Shown piece after piece: positions 19,910 to 29,493 of a stretch of 58,401 nt of DNA. The notes under the pieces were generated by a model. That model made no database searches and was not told where the DNA came from. It saw only the letters and a program-made list of their open reading frames with translations. Source of the stretch: Paracoccus beibuensis. Lineage in GTDB: Bacteria; Pseudomonadota; Alphaproteobacteria; Rhodobacterales; Rhodobacteraceae. Position 1 is the stretch's first letter, and every line of letters begins with the position of its first letter. The position numbers were made by a program, and so were the translations under genes. The stretch lies in contig NZ_JAOTBD010000022.1 of the NCBI RefSeq assembly GCF_026162625.1, positions 1-58,401 of the forward strand, in the 5' to 3' direction.

Positions 19910-21568
19910 TCAATTTGCAACGACGGTGCAGCTTTGAGAGCGGCTGCGCATCCGTTCGCAGGCCAATTGCGCATCACCCTCGGAGAGGTTCACGAAGCGA
20001 GGCTCGAACCCCTTCCTGGTGTCGGCAACCCGGCGACCAGCCGAACTGAAGAGGCTGCCGTCCTGCAGAGCGTAGCCTAGCAACAGGCGCTCGGCTTCGG
20101 ATTTCGAACCGTAATGGCCGAGCGAAATTGCCCAGCTGCGGCTTCCGTTGCTATGACGCCGCACGACTTCCAGAGCTTCGGGGCTCGAGATGTCGCCTTC
20201 ACCCATCGCAGCCAGGATCACCGTTTCGGACCGCGGCTTGGGCGCGCTAGAGCTGTCGAGCGTCAGGCCGTCCGCATTCGAAGCGACAGTGGCAGGCGCC
20301 TCGGCGGCAGCCACCACGGCGGCCTCGACGGCTGCGGTGCTGGCGCCCCGGCCAGGCGCCGGAGTCGGGCGATTCGAGCTGGCTAGGACCGGTGCGGCAA
20401 GGCTGGCGCTGGCCGGCGCGTCGACGGCAACCGCGGTCGCAATGGCCTGCTCGATTGCGGCGACTTGGGTTCCAGGGCGTGCGCGCGGGCGCGGGCTGCT
20501 TGCCAAGGCCACCCCAGGGCTGCTGACCTGCGCGCCGGCTGTCGCGATGCGAAGCGCCTCGGTTAGGTCGACCTTCGGGGTCGAGGCAACCAGCGACGAT
20601 GCCGAGGCCGGTCTGGTGGAGGGCGGCGGCGAGGCCTGCAGCACCAGCCGCTGAGGCTCGGGCTGGGTGGCGGCCGGCGTCGGTGCGACCTGTGCACGGC
20701 GGGTCGTCTGCTGCACCAGCATGCGCGGGCGCTGCGGGCGAACCTCGCGTACGCGGTCAGGGATGCGGGTGAAGCTGCTGTCCAGCAATTCCGCCACGAC
20801 CTGGTTGCGCTGCGCAGTCGAGGTGCCGCCGAAGACGGTCGCAATCAGCCGCTTGTTGCCGCGCTGCGCCGAGGCGGTCAGGTTGAAGCCCGCAGCCCGA
20901 GTATACCCGGTCTTGATTCCATCAGCGCCCGGATAGTCATCGAGGAACCGCCGATTCGTTGCCGCCACCTGCGCAATGCCCGCGTCGGCCGAACGGCGCG
21001 AGAAGAGGTTGTAGTACTGCGGGAAATCGTAGAACAGGTGCCGCCCCAGCAGGCTCATGTCATGAGCGGTCGAGTAGTGGCCTTCGGTCGTCAGGCCATG
21101 GGCATTGCGGAACTGCGTGTTGTTCATTCCAAGGGCGCGCGCCATCTGCGTCATCTGCTGGGCGAACGCTTGCTCGGACCCCGCCAGCCCTTCGCCCAAA
21201 GCGGTGGCGGCGTCGTTGGCCGACTTGATCGCCGCGGCGCGGATCAGGTAGCGCAGCTCGATCTTCTGGCCGGCGCGAAGGCCCAGTTTCGAGGGCGGTT
21301 CGTTGGCGGCGTTGCTGGAAATGGTGAACTTGGAATCAAGCCGTACCTGCCCCCGCTCGATCGCCGAGAAGGTCATGTAGAGCGTCATCATCTTCGTTAG
21401 GGATGCCGGGTGCAGCCGGGTTTCCGAGTTCTGGCGATAAATCGGCTGGCCGGTGCGCGCGTCCATGACATAGGCTGCGAACGGCGCCGCGGCGGCGGGT
21501 GCCGCAAGCAGCGTCATGGCAATCAGGACACGGCTCCACAGCCGGAGTGCGGGAAGGATTCGGTTCAC
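19910..21568 (-). CDS. D-alanyl-D-alanine carboxypeptidase with SPOR domain
   Basis: A 552-residue exported penicillin-binding protein of peptidase family S11 that trims the terminal D-Ala from peptidoglycan stem peptides. A signal peptide ends near residue 28. The catalytic motifs are S56-L-T-K59, S116-A-N and K219-T-G, all intact. A long Ala/Pro/Thr/Ser-rich linker (about 275-460) leads to a C-terminal SPOR domain (about 465-552; SRSWAISLGHYGSKSEAERLL), which binds denuded septal glycan. Together this suggests a division-site enzyme. It ends with a terminator and has a palindrome upstream of its start. Named only by family (dacC/dacF group) because the symbol is ambiguous. Confidence 0.93.
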   Translation of the reverse strand: MNRILPALRLWSRVLIAMTLLAAPAAAAPFAAYVMDARTGQPIYRQNSETRLHPASLTKMMTLYMTFSAIERGQVRLDSKFTISSNAANEPPSKLGLRAGQKIELRYLIRAAAIKSANDAATALGEGLAGSEQAFAQQMTQMARALGMNNTQFRNAHGLTTEGHYSTAHDMSLLGRHLFYDFPQYYNLFSRRSADAGIAQVAATNRRFLDDYPGADGIKTGYTRAAGFNLTASAQRGNKRLIATVFGGTSTAQRNQVVAELLDSSFTRIPDRVREVRPQRPRMLVQQTTRRAQVAPTPAATQPEPQRLVLQASPPPSTRPASASSLVASTPKVDLTEALRIATAGAQVSSPGVALASSPRPRARPGTQVAAIEQAIATAVAVDAPASASLAAPVLASSNRPTPAPGRGASTAAVEAAVVAAAEAPATVASNADGLTLDSSSAPKPRSETVILAAMGEGDISSPEALEVVRRHSNGSRSWAISLGHYGSKSEAERLLLGYALQDGSLFSSAGRRVADTRKGFEPRFVNLSEGDAQLACERMRSRSQSCTVVAN

Positions 21569-21591
21569 TGTCGCTGTCTCTCTGCCTCAAG

Positions 21592-21617
21592 CGGACATGT
21601 CGTTTATCGCATGTCCG
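21592..21617 (-). promoter_or_regulatory. Perfect inverted repeat upstream of the carboxypeptidase gene
   Basis: CGGACATG-N10-CATGTCCG, centred about 36 bases before the carboxypeptidase start. The 8-bp arms are perfect and the 18-bp centre-to-centre spacing would place both on one DNA face. It looks like an operator of a dimeric regulator. No regulator is known to me for this sequence. Confidence 0.5.
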
Positions 21618-21821
21618 TCGTTAACAAGATGACAGTAGCATGGGTGAAACATCCGTGAAACCGGGCATTCAACTTAAATTTGTAAGGCATCCCCGATAAG
21701 CGCCGAAAGGCCGGGGCCGGGGCTTTCATCCCGGCGGGTTTGCGTTATATTTCCACGACACGCCTGTGCGGACGACGTCCGACGGGTCCACGTTGCAGAC
21801 TTCAGGAACGACACCAACCCG

Positions 21822-22151
21822 ATGACGCACTGGATGACCGACTCCGACAAGCCCGACGATCAGTCCGATCTGGCGGTCAAGCCGCGCGCGAAATCGCAGC
21901 GGCCGCCGATGTACAAGGTCTTGATGCTGAACGACGATTTCACGCCGATGGAGTTCGTGGTCCATGTGCTGGAACGGCTGTTCCACATGACCCACGCCCA
22001 AGCCATCGAGATCATGCTGACCGTTCATCGGCGCGGCGTGGCGGTGGTCGGCGTCTTCTCGCACGAGGTGGCCGAAACAAAGGTCGCCCAGGTGATGGAA
22101 CTGGCGCGCCGCCAGCAGCATCCCCTGCAATGCACCATGGAAAAAGAGTAG
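21822..22151 (+). CDS. clpS: ATP-dependent Clp protease adaptor ClpS
   Basis: A 109-residue adaptor that delivers N-end-rule substrates to ClpAP. The N-degron pocket and ClpA contact regions are recognisable in [16 protein letters not shown], then [19 protein letters not shown]. An in-frame ATG four codons downstream (21834) is an alternative start; AGGAACG lies rather far (14 bases) from 21822. clpA, the usual neighbour, does not follow; a methyltransferase gene starts five bases after the stop. Confidence 0.95.
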   Translation: MTHWMTDSDKPDDQSDLAVKPRAKSQRPPMYKVLMLNDDFTPMEFVVHVLERLFHMTHAQAIEIMLTVHRRGVAVVGVFSHEVAETKVAQVMELARRQQHPLQCTMEKE

Positions 22152-22155
22152 TCAC

Positions 22156-23160
22156 GTGACCCAATCACGACTGGACCTGGCCTTTCCGGATGGCCATCCC
22201 GGGGGGGAGGTCCTGTTCATCGGGGCCACCGCCGCCGATGACCTGTCGCCCTTGGACCCGCAGCACCTGCAGGTCGTTCAGGGCCATTTCCCCGATCACC
22301 AAGGCCTCTCCACGCGCGGGTTCCGTGTGGCGACGGCGGCCGACGGGCGGTTCGACCATGCCATCGTCCGGCTGCCGCGCGCCAAGGCTGCCGCACGCGC
22401 CCGCATCGCCGAGGCTGTTCGTCACCTGACCCCCGGCGGCCAGTTGTGGATCGACGGCCAGAAGACCGATGGCGTCGATGCGCTTCTGAAGGAGCTGCGG
22501 GGCTTTGCACCCGTCGCCGAAGTCATCAGCAAGGCGCATGGCAAGATCTTCCGCGTGGATGTTCCGGTGCAGGATTGGCTGCCGGATGGCTGGGCCGCCA
22601 CCGCGCATGACGTCGCGCCGGGCTTCACGACGCTGCCGGGCGTCTTTTCCGCCGATGGCGTCGATCCGGGGTCGCGGATGCTGGCCGACCACCTGCCGCC
22701 CAAGCTGCCGACCCGGGTGGTCGATCTTGGCGCGGGCTGGGGCTGGCTGTCGGCCCAGATCCTGGCGCGCCCCGGCGTGACCGAGCTGCATCTGGTCGAG
22801 GCCGATCACGCGGCGGTCGAATCGGCGCGGCGCAACGTGAGCGACCCGCGAGCGCAGTTCCACTGGGCGGACGCGCGCGATTTCCGGCTGAGGGACCCGG
22901 TCAACGGGGTCGTGATGAACCCACCGTTCCACGAAGGCCGCCAGGCCGATCCGCGACTGGGGGCGGCCTTCATCGCCACGGCGGCGCGGCTATTGACGGG
23001 CGCGGGTCGGCTCTGGATGGTCGCGAACCGCCATCTGCCTTATGAAACCGTCCTCGCCGAGCATTTCGGCCAGGTGCACGAGATCGGCGGCGACACGCGC
23101 TTCAAGGTGATCGAGGCCACCGCCGCCGGCAAGGGCAATGCGCGGAAGGACCGCCGATGA
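22156..23160 (+). CDS. RsmC-like class I methyltransferase
   Basis: A 334-residue SAM-dependent methyltransferase with the two-domain layout of 16S rRNA m2G1207 methyltransferase RsmC. The N-terminal half is a degenerate methyltransferase-like domain; the C-terminal half has the SAM loop VVDLGAGWGWLS (about 193-204) and the catalytic NPPFHEG (about 255-261), the mark of N-methylation of guanine or adenine amino groups. The start is GTG at 22156. It overlaps the SDR gene by four bases (ATGA). The rRNA target is inferred from family resemblance. Confidence 0.85.
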   Translation: MTQSRLDLAFPDGHPGGEVLFIGATAADDLSPLDPQHLQVVQGHFPDHQGLSTRGFRVATAADGRFDHAIVRLPRAKAAARARIAEAVRHLTPGGQLWIDGQKTDGVDALLKELRGFAPVAEVISKAHGKIFRVDVPVQDWLPDGWAATAHDVAPGFTTLPGVFSADGVDPGSRMLADHLPPKLPTRVVDLGAGWGWLSAQILARPGVTELHLVEADHAAVESARRNVSDPRAQFHWADARDFRLRDPVNGVVMNPPFHEGRQADPRLGAAFIATAARLLTGAGRLWMVANRHLPYETVLAEHFGQVHEIGGDTRFKVIEATAAGKGNARKDRR

Positions 23161-23963
23161 GCATGTCGATCCAGGGCAAGGCCGCCATCGTGACGGGGGC
23201 CGCGCGCGGCGTGGGATTGGCCATCGCCCGCCACCTGACCGAACGCGGCGCCCAGGTGATGTTCGCCGACAACGACGAGGCGGCGCTGAGTTCGGTCGTC
23301 TCGGATTACGAGAACGACCAGTCGCAGGTGCGCCGCTTCGCCGGCAACATGTCCGAAAAGCTGGCGATGGCGAACCTGCTGTCGGCCACGCTGGACGCCT
23401 TCGACCGGGTCGACATCCTCGTGAACGCGCATCGCTTCGTCAAGGACAGCGATCCGCTGGACACCGACATGGACACGCTCGAGGAGATGCTGCGCCAGAA
23501 CCTGACCTCCAGCCTGCGCCTGTCGCAGATGGTGGCCAAGCGCATGATCAAGCAGGCCGAGGGGGAAGGTCCGGCGTCCCAGACTGGCGCGATCGTGAAC
23601 ATCTCGACCTTGGCGGCGCGGCGGCCGATCCCGTCGATGCTGGGCTATTCCATCGCCTGCGCCGCGCAGGAACAGGCGACGCGGGGACTGGCGCTGGCGC
23701 TGGCACCGCACCGCATCCGCGTGAACGGGGTCAGCTTCAGCAGCGTCATGTCGCACGAACTGCAATGCGCGCTGAAGGAGGACCCGGACAAGCGCGCCCA
23801 GATCATCGCCGGCACGCCCCTTGGCCGCATCGCGCCCGCCGACGAATTGGCCGAAACTGTGCACTATCTTGTCAGCGACGGGGCGCGCTTCGTGACCGGC
23901 CAGATCCTGACCGTCGACGGCGGTCGCAGCCTGGCCGATTCGGTGACGGCGCAGATCCTCTAG
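23157..23963 (+). CDS. Short-chain dehydrogenase-like protein lacking the catalytic lysine
   Basis: A 268-residue Rossmann-fold protein. The cofactor motif TGAARGVG (about 14-21), the NIS active-site serine strand and the tyrosine in LGYSIAC are present. The canonical Y-x-x-x-K reads Y-S-I-A-C, so the catalytic lysine is replaced by cysteine. The usual NNAG also reads VNAH. The C-terminal VTGQILTVDGGRS is classical. It may be a non-catalytic or altered SDR. It is translationally coupled to the methyltransferase upstream and shares its stop tetranucleotide CTAG with a convergent lipoprotein gene. Confidence 0.88.
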   Translation: MSMSIQGKAAIVTGAARGVGLAIARHLTERGAQVMFADNDEAALSSVVSDYENDQSQVRRFAGNMSEKLAMANLLSATLDAFDRVDILVNAHRFVKDSDPLDTDMDTLEEMLRQNLTSSLRLSQMVAKRMIKQAEGEGPASQTGAIVNISTLAARRPIPSMLGYSIACAAQEQATRGLALALAPHRIRVNGVSFSSVMSHELQCALKEDPDKRAQIIAGTPLGRIAPADELAETVHYLVSDGARFVTGQILTVDGGRSLADSVTAQIL

Positions 23964-24370
23964 GCGTCTGCGGGATAGGCCGCGCGGCAGGCCGACACGG
24001 CGGCGCGGGCGCCGCGCTCCAGCGCCTCCTGGCGCTCGGCCAGGCCGTCGCGCTTGCGGGCCTCGGACACAGGATCGATGGGCACGCGGTAGCGTTCGGT
24101 GTCCACGTAGTCGCGCCAGCAGCCATAGGTGCTGACATGGGCGTTGCCGTCCTTGTCGCGGAAGACCCTGCGGCATTGGTCGAAGCGGCTGCGGACGACC
24201 TGCCGTTCCTCCCACGCATAGCCGCGCGCCAGGTTGCCCTCGACATCGGCCAGAAGGCCGCTGACGGTTCGGTATTCGCTGGTGTTGCGGCTGATGCAGC
24301 GTTCTTGAGGTGTGCCACAGGCGGCCAGCAGGGGCAGGGCAATCAGGGCAAGGGCGGTGTTGCGGCGCAT
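23960..24370 (-). CDS. Small lipoprotein, function unknown
   Basis: A 136-residue protein with a lipoprotein signal (MRRN, hydrophobic core, lipobox LLAAC with Cys18). The mature part is charged and has four further cysteines that could form disulfides. It is expected to be anchored to the inner or outer membrane on the periplasmic side. The gene is divergent from hemF and convergent with the SDR gene. Confidence 0.8.
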   Translation of the reverse strand: MRRNTALALIALPLLAACGTPQERCISRNTSEYRTVSGLLADVEGNLARGYAWEERQVVRSRFDQCRRVFRDKDGNAHVSTYGCWRDYVDTERYRVPIDPVSEARKRDGLAERQEALERGARAAVSACRAAYPADA

Positions 24371-24445
24371 GGCGGGTCTCTTTACATCGGTGCCGGATGC
24401 TAGCCGCGACGCGGCCGGCTTTGCAAATCACGAATGAGGGGCATC

Positions 24446-25300
24446 ATGGACGAACAACGCCGCCGCGCCGCCGACTGGTTCCACGAACTGCGCGACCGCA
24501 TCGTGTCGGCCTTCGAGGCGCTGGAGGATCGCGGCCCGGGCGACGCCCCCGCCGGCCGGTTCGAGGTGATGCCGACGGAACGCGCCAATGATGGCGGCGG
24601 CGGGTTGATGTCGGTGATGCGCGGCGGCCGGGTCTTCGAGAAGGTCGGTGTCAACTGGTCCGAGGTCCATGGCACCCTGGCCCCCCGTGCTCAGGCCGCG
24701 ATGGCGGCCAGGGGCGTTCCGGGCATGGACAGCGATCCGCGCTTCTGGGCCAGCGGCATCAGTCTTGTCGCGCATATGCAGAACCCGCACGCCCCGGCCG
24801 TTCACATGAACACGCGGATGTTCTGGACCCCCGGCGCCTGGTGGTTCGGTGGCGGATCCGACCTGAATCCCTGCTTGGAATATGCCGAGGACACGGCCCA
24901 CTTCCACGACACGCTGCGCGCGGCCTGCGGCCCGCACGGGGCAGATTATTTCGACCGTTTCAAGGCCTGGGCAGACGAGTATTTCTTCATCCCGCATCGC
25001 GGCCGGGCACGCGGCGTCGGCGGCATCTTCTATGACGACCTGAACACCGGCGACTGGCAGGCCGACTTCGCCTTCACCCGCGCCGTGGGCGAGGCGTTCC
25101 TGCCCGCCTTCCTGCCTTTGGCAGAGGCGCGGATGGGGCAGCCCTTCACCGATGCCGACCGCGATGTGCAGCTGGTCCACCGGGGCCTTTATGCGGAATA
25201 CAACCTCGTCTATGACCGGGGCACCAAGTTCGGGCTGGAGACCGGCCACAACGCCGATGCCGTGCTGATGAGCCTGCCGCCCCTGGCCAAGTGGGTCTAG
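24446..25300 (+). CDS. hemF: Oxygen-dependent coproporphyrinogen III oxidase
   Basis: This 284-residue homodimeric enzyme decarboxylates coproporphyrinogen III to protoporphyrinogen IX using O2 (EC 1.3.3.3). Signature blocks are [22 protein letters not shown] and GGIFYDDL, followed by [23 protein letters not shown]. The start at 24446 has GAGGGG five bases upstream and is preferred to an ATG four codons earlier. The window holds no hemN. Its stop is shared as CTAG with ynfA. Confidence 0.96.
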   Translation: MDEQRRRAADWFHELRDRIVSAFEALEDRGPGDAPAGRFEVMPTERANDGGGGLMSVMRGGRVFEKVGVNWSEVHGTLAPRAQAAMAARGVPGMDSDPRFWASGISLVAHMQNPHAPAVHMNTRMFWTPGAWWFGGGSDLNPCLEYAEDTAHFHDTLRAACGPHGADYFDRFKAWADEYFFIPHRGRARGVGGIFYDDLNTGDWQADFAFTRAVGEAFLPAFLPLAEARMGQPFTDADRDVQLVHRGLYAEYNLVYDRGTKFGLETGHNADAVLMSLPPLAKWV

Positions 25301-25623
25301 GCCCGCGCGCCCGTCAGGATCACCATCGCGCCCGAGACGCAGAGGACCGCCCCCAGGAGGTCCCATCGCGTCGGCACCTGCCCCTCGGACAGCCACAGCC
25401 ATCCGACCGAGGCGATGACGTAGATCCCGCCATAGGCCGCATAGGCTCGCCCGGCGAAGGCCACGTCCACCTGCGTCAGCAGCCAGGCGAACAGCGCCAG
25501 CGACACCATGCCGGGCAGCAGCCACAGCGGGGACCGGTCCAGCCGCAGCCACGCCCAAAATGCGAAGCAGCCCGCGATCTCGGCCAGTGCCGCAAGGGCA
25601 TAGAGGCCGAAGGCGGCAGGCAT
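25297..25623 (-). CDS. ynfA: YnfA/UPF0060 family membrane protein
   Basis: A 108-residue inner-membrane protein with four hydrophobic helices that fits UPF0060/Ynf[15 protein letters not shown] near the start and [18 protein letters not shown] in the third helix. The fold is related to small multidrug-resistance transporters; its substrate is unknown. It lies one base after the parE stop on the same strand and is convergent with hemF. Confidence 0.92.
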   Translation of the reverse strand: MPAAFGLYALAALAEIAGCFAFWAWLRLDRSPLWLLPGMVSLALFAWLLTQVDVAFAGRAYAAYGGIYVIASVGWLWLSEGQVPTRWDLLGAVLCVSGAMVILTGARA

Positions 25624-25624
25624 C

Positions 25625-27607
25625 TCAGACGTCCAGTTCCTCGACGAAGCGGGCGTTCTCCTGGATGTATTCGAAGCGCAGTTCGGGCTTCTTGCCCATC
25701 AGGCGTTCCACCAGATCGCCGGTCTCGCCGCCTTCCTCGTCGTCGATGCTGACGCGGATCAGCTTGCGCGTCTTGGGGTTCATCGTCGTGTCCTTGAGGT
25801 CCTTCGCGTCCATCTCTCCCAGGCCCTTGAATCGCTGCACGTCGATCTTGCCGCGCCCGCCAAGGCCTTTGGCCAGCATGCGTTCCTTTTCGGCGTCATC
25901 GGCCACATAAACCCGGTGCGCACCCTGCGTCAGACGATAAAGCGGCGGGCAGGCCAGGTAGAGGTGCCCCTTGTCGATCATCGGCCGCATCTGCGTGAAG
26001 AAGAACGTCATCAGCAGCGACGCGATATGCGCGCCGTCCACGTCGGCGTCCGTCATGATGATGATCTTGTCGTAACGCAGGTCGTCTACGTTGAATTTGG
26101 ACCCCATGCTGACCCCGATCGCCTGGCAGAGGTCGTTGATCTCCTGGTTGGCGCCCATCTTGGCGGATGCCGCGCCCAGAACGTTCAGGATCTTGCCGCG
26201 CAAGGGCAGCAGCGCCTGGTTGGTGCGGTCGCGCGCCATCTTGGCGCTGCCGCCGGCGCTGTCACCTTCGACGATGAACAGCTCGGTCCCGTCGCGGTTC
26301 GTGGCGCTGCAATCGACCAGCTTGCCGGGCAGGCGCAGCTTCTTCGTGGCCGTCTTGCGCGCGGTTTCCTTCTCCTGCTTGCGGCGCAGGCGTTCCTCGG
26401 CCCGCAGGACCAGGAAATCCAGGATCGCCCCCGCCGATTTCGTGTCGGCCGCCAGCCAGTTGTCGAAATGGTCGCGCACGGCGTTTTCCACCAGACGCGC
26501 AGCTTCGGTCGTGGCCAGACGGTCTTTGGTCTGGCCCACGAACTCGGGTTCGCGGATGAAGCAGCTGACCAGCGCGCAGCCGCCGGCGGTCAGATCCTCG
26601 CGGGTGATCTGGGCGGCCTTCTTGTTCGACACGCGTTCGCCATAGGCGCGCACGCCCTTCAGGATCGCGGTCCAGAATCCCAGCTCGTGCGTGCCGCCCT
26701 CGGGGGTGGGGACCGTGTTGCAATAGGACTGGATGAAGCCGTCGCGGACGGGTGTCCAGTTGATCGCCCAATCGACCTTGCCCGGCACGCCGAACTTGGC
26801 CTGGAAGTCGACGTTGCCTGCAAAGGGACGTTCGGAATAGGTCGTGGCCCCCGACAGGGTTTCCGCCAGGTAATCGGCCAGACCGCCCGGAAAATGGAAC
26901 GTGGCCTCTCGCGGGGTTTCGCCGTCGTCGATCTCGGACTTCCAGCGGATCTCGACGCCCGAGAACAGGTAGGCCTTGGACTTGACCATCTTGATCAGCC
27001 GCGCGGGCTTGAAGCGGTGATGGCCGAAGATCTCTTCGTCGGCGTGGAAGGTCACGGTGGTGCCGCGCCGGTTGGGCGCCGCGCCAATCCTGGCCACCGG
27101 CCCCTGCGGAATGCCGCGCGAAAAGCTTTGCTCGAACAGTTCGCGGTTCCGCGCCACCTGGACGACCATGCTGTCCGACAGGGCGTTCACGACCGACGCA
27201 CCCACCCCGTGCAGACCGCCCGAGGTCTGGTAGGCGTCGCCCGAAAACTTGCCACCCGCGTGGAGCGTGCACAGGATCACCTCCAGCGCGGACTTTCCCG
27301 GAAACTTGGGGTGGGGGTCGATGGGGATGCCGCGGCCGTTGTCGCGCACCACGACGCTGTAATCGGCCTGCAGCTCGACCTCGATCCGGCTGGCATGGCC
27401 CGCCACCGCCTCGTCCATCGAGTTGTCGAGGATCTCGGCCACCAGGTGGTGCAGCGCCCGTTCGTCCGTGCCGCCGATATACATGCCGGGGCGCTTGCGC
27501 ACCGGTTCCAGCCCCTCCAGCACCTCGATCGAGGATGCGGAATAGGCGTCGGCTTGCATGTCGCCGGAGAGGAGGTCGTCGGCCATCGGGTCTGCTCTGT
27601 CTGTCAT
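25625..27607 (-). CDS. parE: DNA topoisomerase IV subunit B
   Basis: A 660-residue ATPase subunit of topoisomerase IV, which decatenates daughter chromosomes. It has a GHKL ATPase domain ([32 protein letters not shown]), a transducer domain, and a TOPRIM region with EGDSAGGSA and DADVDGAHI. The C-terminal block ends [13 protein letters not shown] (here [14 protein letters not shown]). It lacks the long insert of GyrB and its HxKF-type start [13 protein letters not shown] suits ParE. The start at 27607 has a poor ribosome site; an internal ATG at 27586 is an alternative. Confidence 0.94.
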   Translation of the reverse strand: MTDRADPMADDLLSGDMQADAYSASSIEVLEGLEPVRKRPGMYIGGTDERALHHLVAEILDNSMDEAVAGHASRIEVELQADYSVVVRDNGRGIPIDPHPKFPGKSALEVILCTLHAGGKFSGDAYQTSGGLHGVGASVVNALSDSMVVQVARNRELFEQSFSRGIPQGPVARIGAAPNRRGTTVTFHADEEIFGHHRFKPARLIKMVKSKAYLFSGVEIRWKSEIDDGETPREATFHFPGGLADYLAETLSGATTYSERPFAGNVDFQAKFGVPGKVDWAINWTPVRDGFIQSYCNTVPTPEGGTHELGFWTAILKGVRAYGERVSNKKAAQITREDLTAGGCALVSCFIREPEFVGQTKDRLATTEAARLVENAVRDHFDNWLAADTKSAGAILDFLVLRAEERLRRKQEKETARKTATKKLRLPGKLVDCSATNRDGTELFIVEGDSAGGSAKMARDRTNQALLPLRGKILNVLGAASAKMGANQEINDLCQAIGVSMGSKFNVDDLRYDKIIIMTDADVDGAHIASLLMTFFFTQMRPMIDKGHLYLACPPLYRLTQGAHRVYVADDAEKERMLAKGLGGRGKIDVQRFKGLGEMDAKDLKDTTMNPKTRKLIRVSIDDEEGGETGDLVERLMGKKPELRFEYIQENARFVEELDV

Positions 27608-27689
27608 GGTTCGGGCGGTTATCTCACGCCCGGGGGGCGGGCGGCAAGGGGTTGTGGCCCCGCGCCGCACCACCCCCAGCGATTGCGTG

Positions 27690-28349
27690 TCATTCGGGCT
27701 CGGACAAACGGTCCTGCCACATCTTGTGGAACGCGGGCCGGTCCTGGCAGGTCTTCAGCCAGGTGCGAAGCGCCACGAACGGCTCCAGCAGCGCGCCGTG
27801 GCTTTGGGCATAGCGGACGATCTCGGCCATGTTCAGGTCGGCTACGGTGAAGCGACCGCCGACAAGGTGGCCATGTTCGGCCAGATGGTCGTCGACGACC
27901 TTCAGCGGGCGGACCAGGCGTTCCGCGGCCTCGGCCACAAGGCCGGCGTCGTCGGCCTCTTGCAAGGTGCCCCGGTTGTGCAGCATCAGGATGGTCAGGG
28001 CGTCGGGTTCGATCGCAGTGGCGCCAAAAAACGACCACTGGCCCATCAGCGCGTCCTCGGCATAGTCCTGTGGGCCGATGTCGGTGCCGTGCTTGCGCGC
28101 AAGGTGCAGCGTGATTGCCAGCGATTCCGACAGGACAAGGCCCTCGTCCTCGATCACCGGGATCGCGCCCGCCGGCGACAGCGCCAGGAAACCGGGGCTG
28201 CGCGTGTTCGGGGGCGCATCGGCCGCGTCCGCGTCGGCGATGCGATAGGCCTGGATGACGGGCACCTGCCGGAAGGGCAGGTCCAACTCGTGGCACAGCC
28301 AGATGACGCGCGAGGCGCGGGAACGGGTGACGCCGTGGATGGTCAGCAT
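27690..28349 (-). CDS. Glutathione S-transferase family protein
   Basis: A 219-residue cytosolic protein with an N-terminal thioredoxin-like domain (about 1-85; LSPAGAIPVIEDEGLVLSES gives the cis-Pro and the glutathione-binding E-S) and a C-terminal helical domain (FTVADLNMAEIVRYA). The N-terminal active-site region reads TRSRASRV, with Ser in the usual position. The substrate is unknown. It stands alone between parE and a hydrolase gene on the same strand. Confidence 0.9.
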   Translation of the reverse strand: MLTIHGVTRSRASRVIWLCHELDLPFRQVPVIQAYRIADADAADAPPNTRSPGFLALSPAGAIPVIEDEGLVLSESLAITLHLARKHGTDIGPQDYAEDALMGQWSFFGATAIEPDALTILMLHNRGTLQEADDAGLVAEAAERLVRPLKVVDDHLAEHGHLVGGRFTVADLNMAEIVRYAQSHGALLEPFVALRTWLKTCQDRPAFHKMWQDRLSEPE

Positions 28350-28410
28350 GAGGGGTCCCTTGGTTGCCGAACCGGCAGCTTGGGGCCGCGCGGGTTGGTC
28401 TGCAAGCCCC

Positions 28411-29376
28411 TCAGCGACGGTCCGACCGTGCCGCCGCGCGGTCGATGGCGGCCACCACGGCGGCCGGGTCGGCGTGATGGGCCATGTGACCGACCCCCGG
28501 CAGGATGGTCAGCCGCGCGTTGGGCAGGTCGCGGGCCAGAGGCACTGCGTGGATGCTGGCGGGAACGACGCCGTCTTCGGCCCCGTGGACGATCTCGACC
28601 GGCAGGGTCAGCCGAGGATAGGCGGGCGCCATGCTGCGCAGATAAGGGCGCAGCTGGGTGATCTGACGGGCGTTGGCGCGATACGTCTCGCGCCGCGCGG
28701 CCAGCCCGACGCCGATATGGTCGGCATAGCCCGGCGGCACCGGTTGTGGTGCGAAGATGCCGGCCATGATCCGTTCGCCGACCGCCACCGGCGTCAGCGC
28801 CGTCAGCAGGGGCGGTGCGATGCGGTTCCCGACGGGGCTGCCCACGAAGGCATACCAGCCCGTCAGCTCTCCGGGCCAGGGCTCGGTCGCGCCCGAGACG
28901 ATGACCAGCGCCGCCGTGTCGGCGGGCGCGCGCATCGCCCAAGCCAGCGCGACCGCGCCACCATAGCTGTGACCCAGCACGATCGGGTCGTGAACGTCCA
29001 GCTGCCGGGCGGCGGCGCGCAGCAGCTCGGCCTGCGCGATGGGGTTGGCATTGTTCGCGATGGGATCGGTCCAGCCGAGGCCCGGCCGGTCGAAGGCGAT
29101 GACCCGATAGCGGTCCTTCAGCCGGTCCACCAGGTCGAAGGTGAAGTCGCGGGTGTTCCCGCTGGCCCCGTGCAGCAGGACCAGGTCGGGGCCGCTGCCT
29201 TCGACATGGGCGTGCACGGTCGTGCCGTTCACCTCCAGCAGCTGGCCGGTGGGCGGGAACTGCGCCTCGAACGCGGCCTCCCGCGCAGCGGCGCGGGCAT
29301 CGACCAGGGCGCATCCCGCCAGCATCCCGGCCAGTGCCAACCCCAGCACGGCTCTCGCCAGCTTGCCCATCCCCAT
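28411..29376 (-). CDS. Lipoprotein-type alpha/beta hydrolase
   Basis: A 321-residue hydrolase with a lipoprotein signal (lipobox LAGC near residue 21), so it is probably membrane-anchored on the periplasmic side. The catalytic triad is recognisable: Ser in GHSYGG (oxyanion motif HGASGN upstream), Asp in VHGAEDGVVP and His in GVGHMAHH. The start at 29376 has GGAAGGGA eight bases upstream; an ATG two codons earlier is too close to it. The substrate is unknown. It is divergent from the DUF1007 gene. Confidence 0.88.
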   Translation of the reverse strand: MGMGKLARAVLGLALAGMLAGCALVDARAAAREAAFEAQFPPTGQLLEVNGTTVHAHVEGSGPDLVLLHGASGNTRDFTFDLVDRLKDRYRVIAFDRPGLGWTDPIANNANPIAQAELLRAAARQLDVHDPIVLGHSYGGAVALAWAMRAPADTAALVIVSGATEPWPGELTGWYAFVGSPVGNRIAPPLLTALTPVAVGERIMAGIFAPQPVPPGYADHIGVGLAARRETYRANARQITQLRPYLRSMAPAYPRLTLPVEIVHGAEDGVVPASIHAVPLARDLPNARLTILPGVGHMAHHADPAAVVAAIDRAAARSDRR

Positions 29377-29493
29377 CGCCATTCCCTTCCCGCTGCGCGC
29401 AACCGAGGCCCTGCGGTTTGCAAGCGGGCCCGTTTCCGCCTAACTGTGCCCGGCCTGTTCCGTCGTCAAGCCACCCCGTCACGGTGCTGTCCC

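Noticed and set aside
20001..20020. GGTTCGA-like segments suggesting a tRNA T-arm
   Set aside because: This and similar matches are inside coding sequence and have no acceptor stem or other arms. No tRNA was found in the window.
24411..24427. TTTGCAAA upstream of hemF as a second ScfR site
   Set aside because: It occurs once, without a partner or palindrome flanks, and hemF is not a propionate gene.
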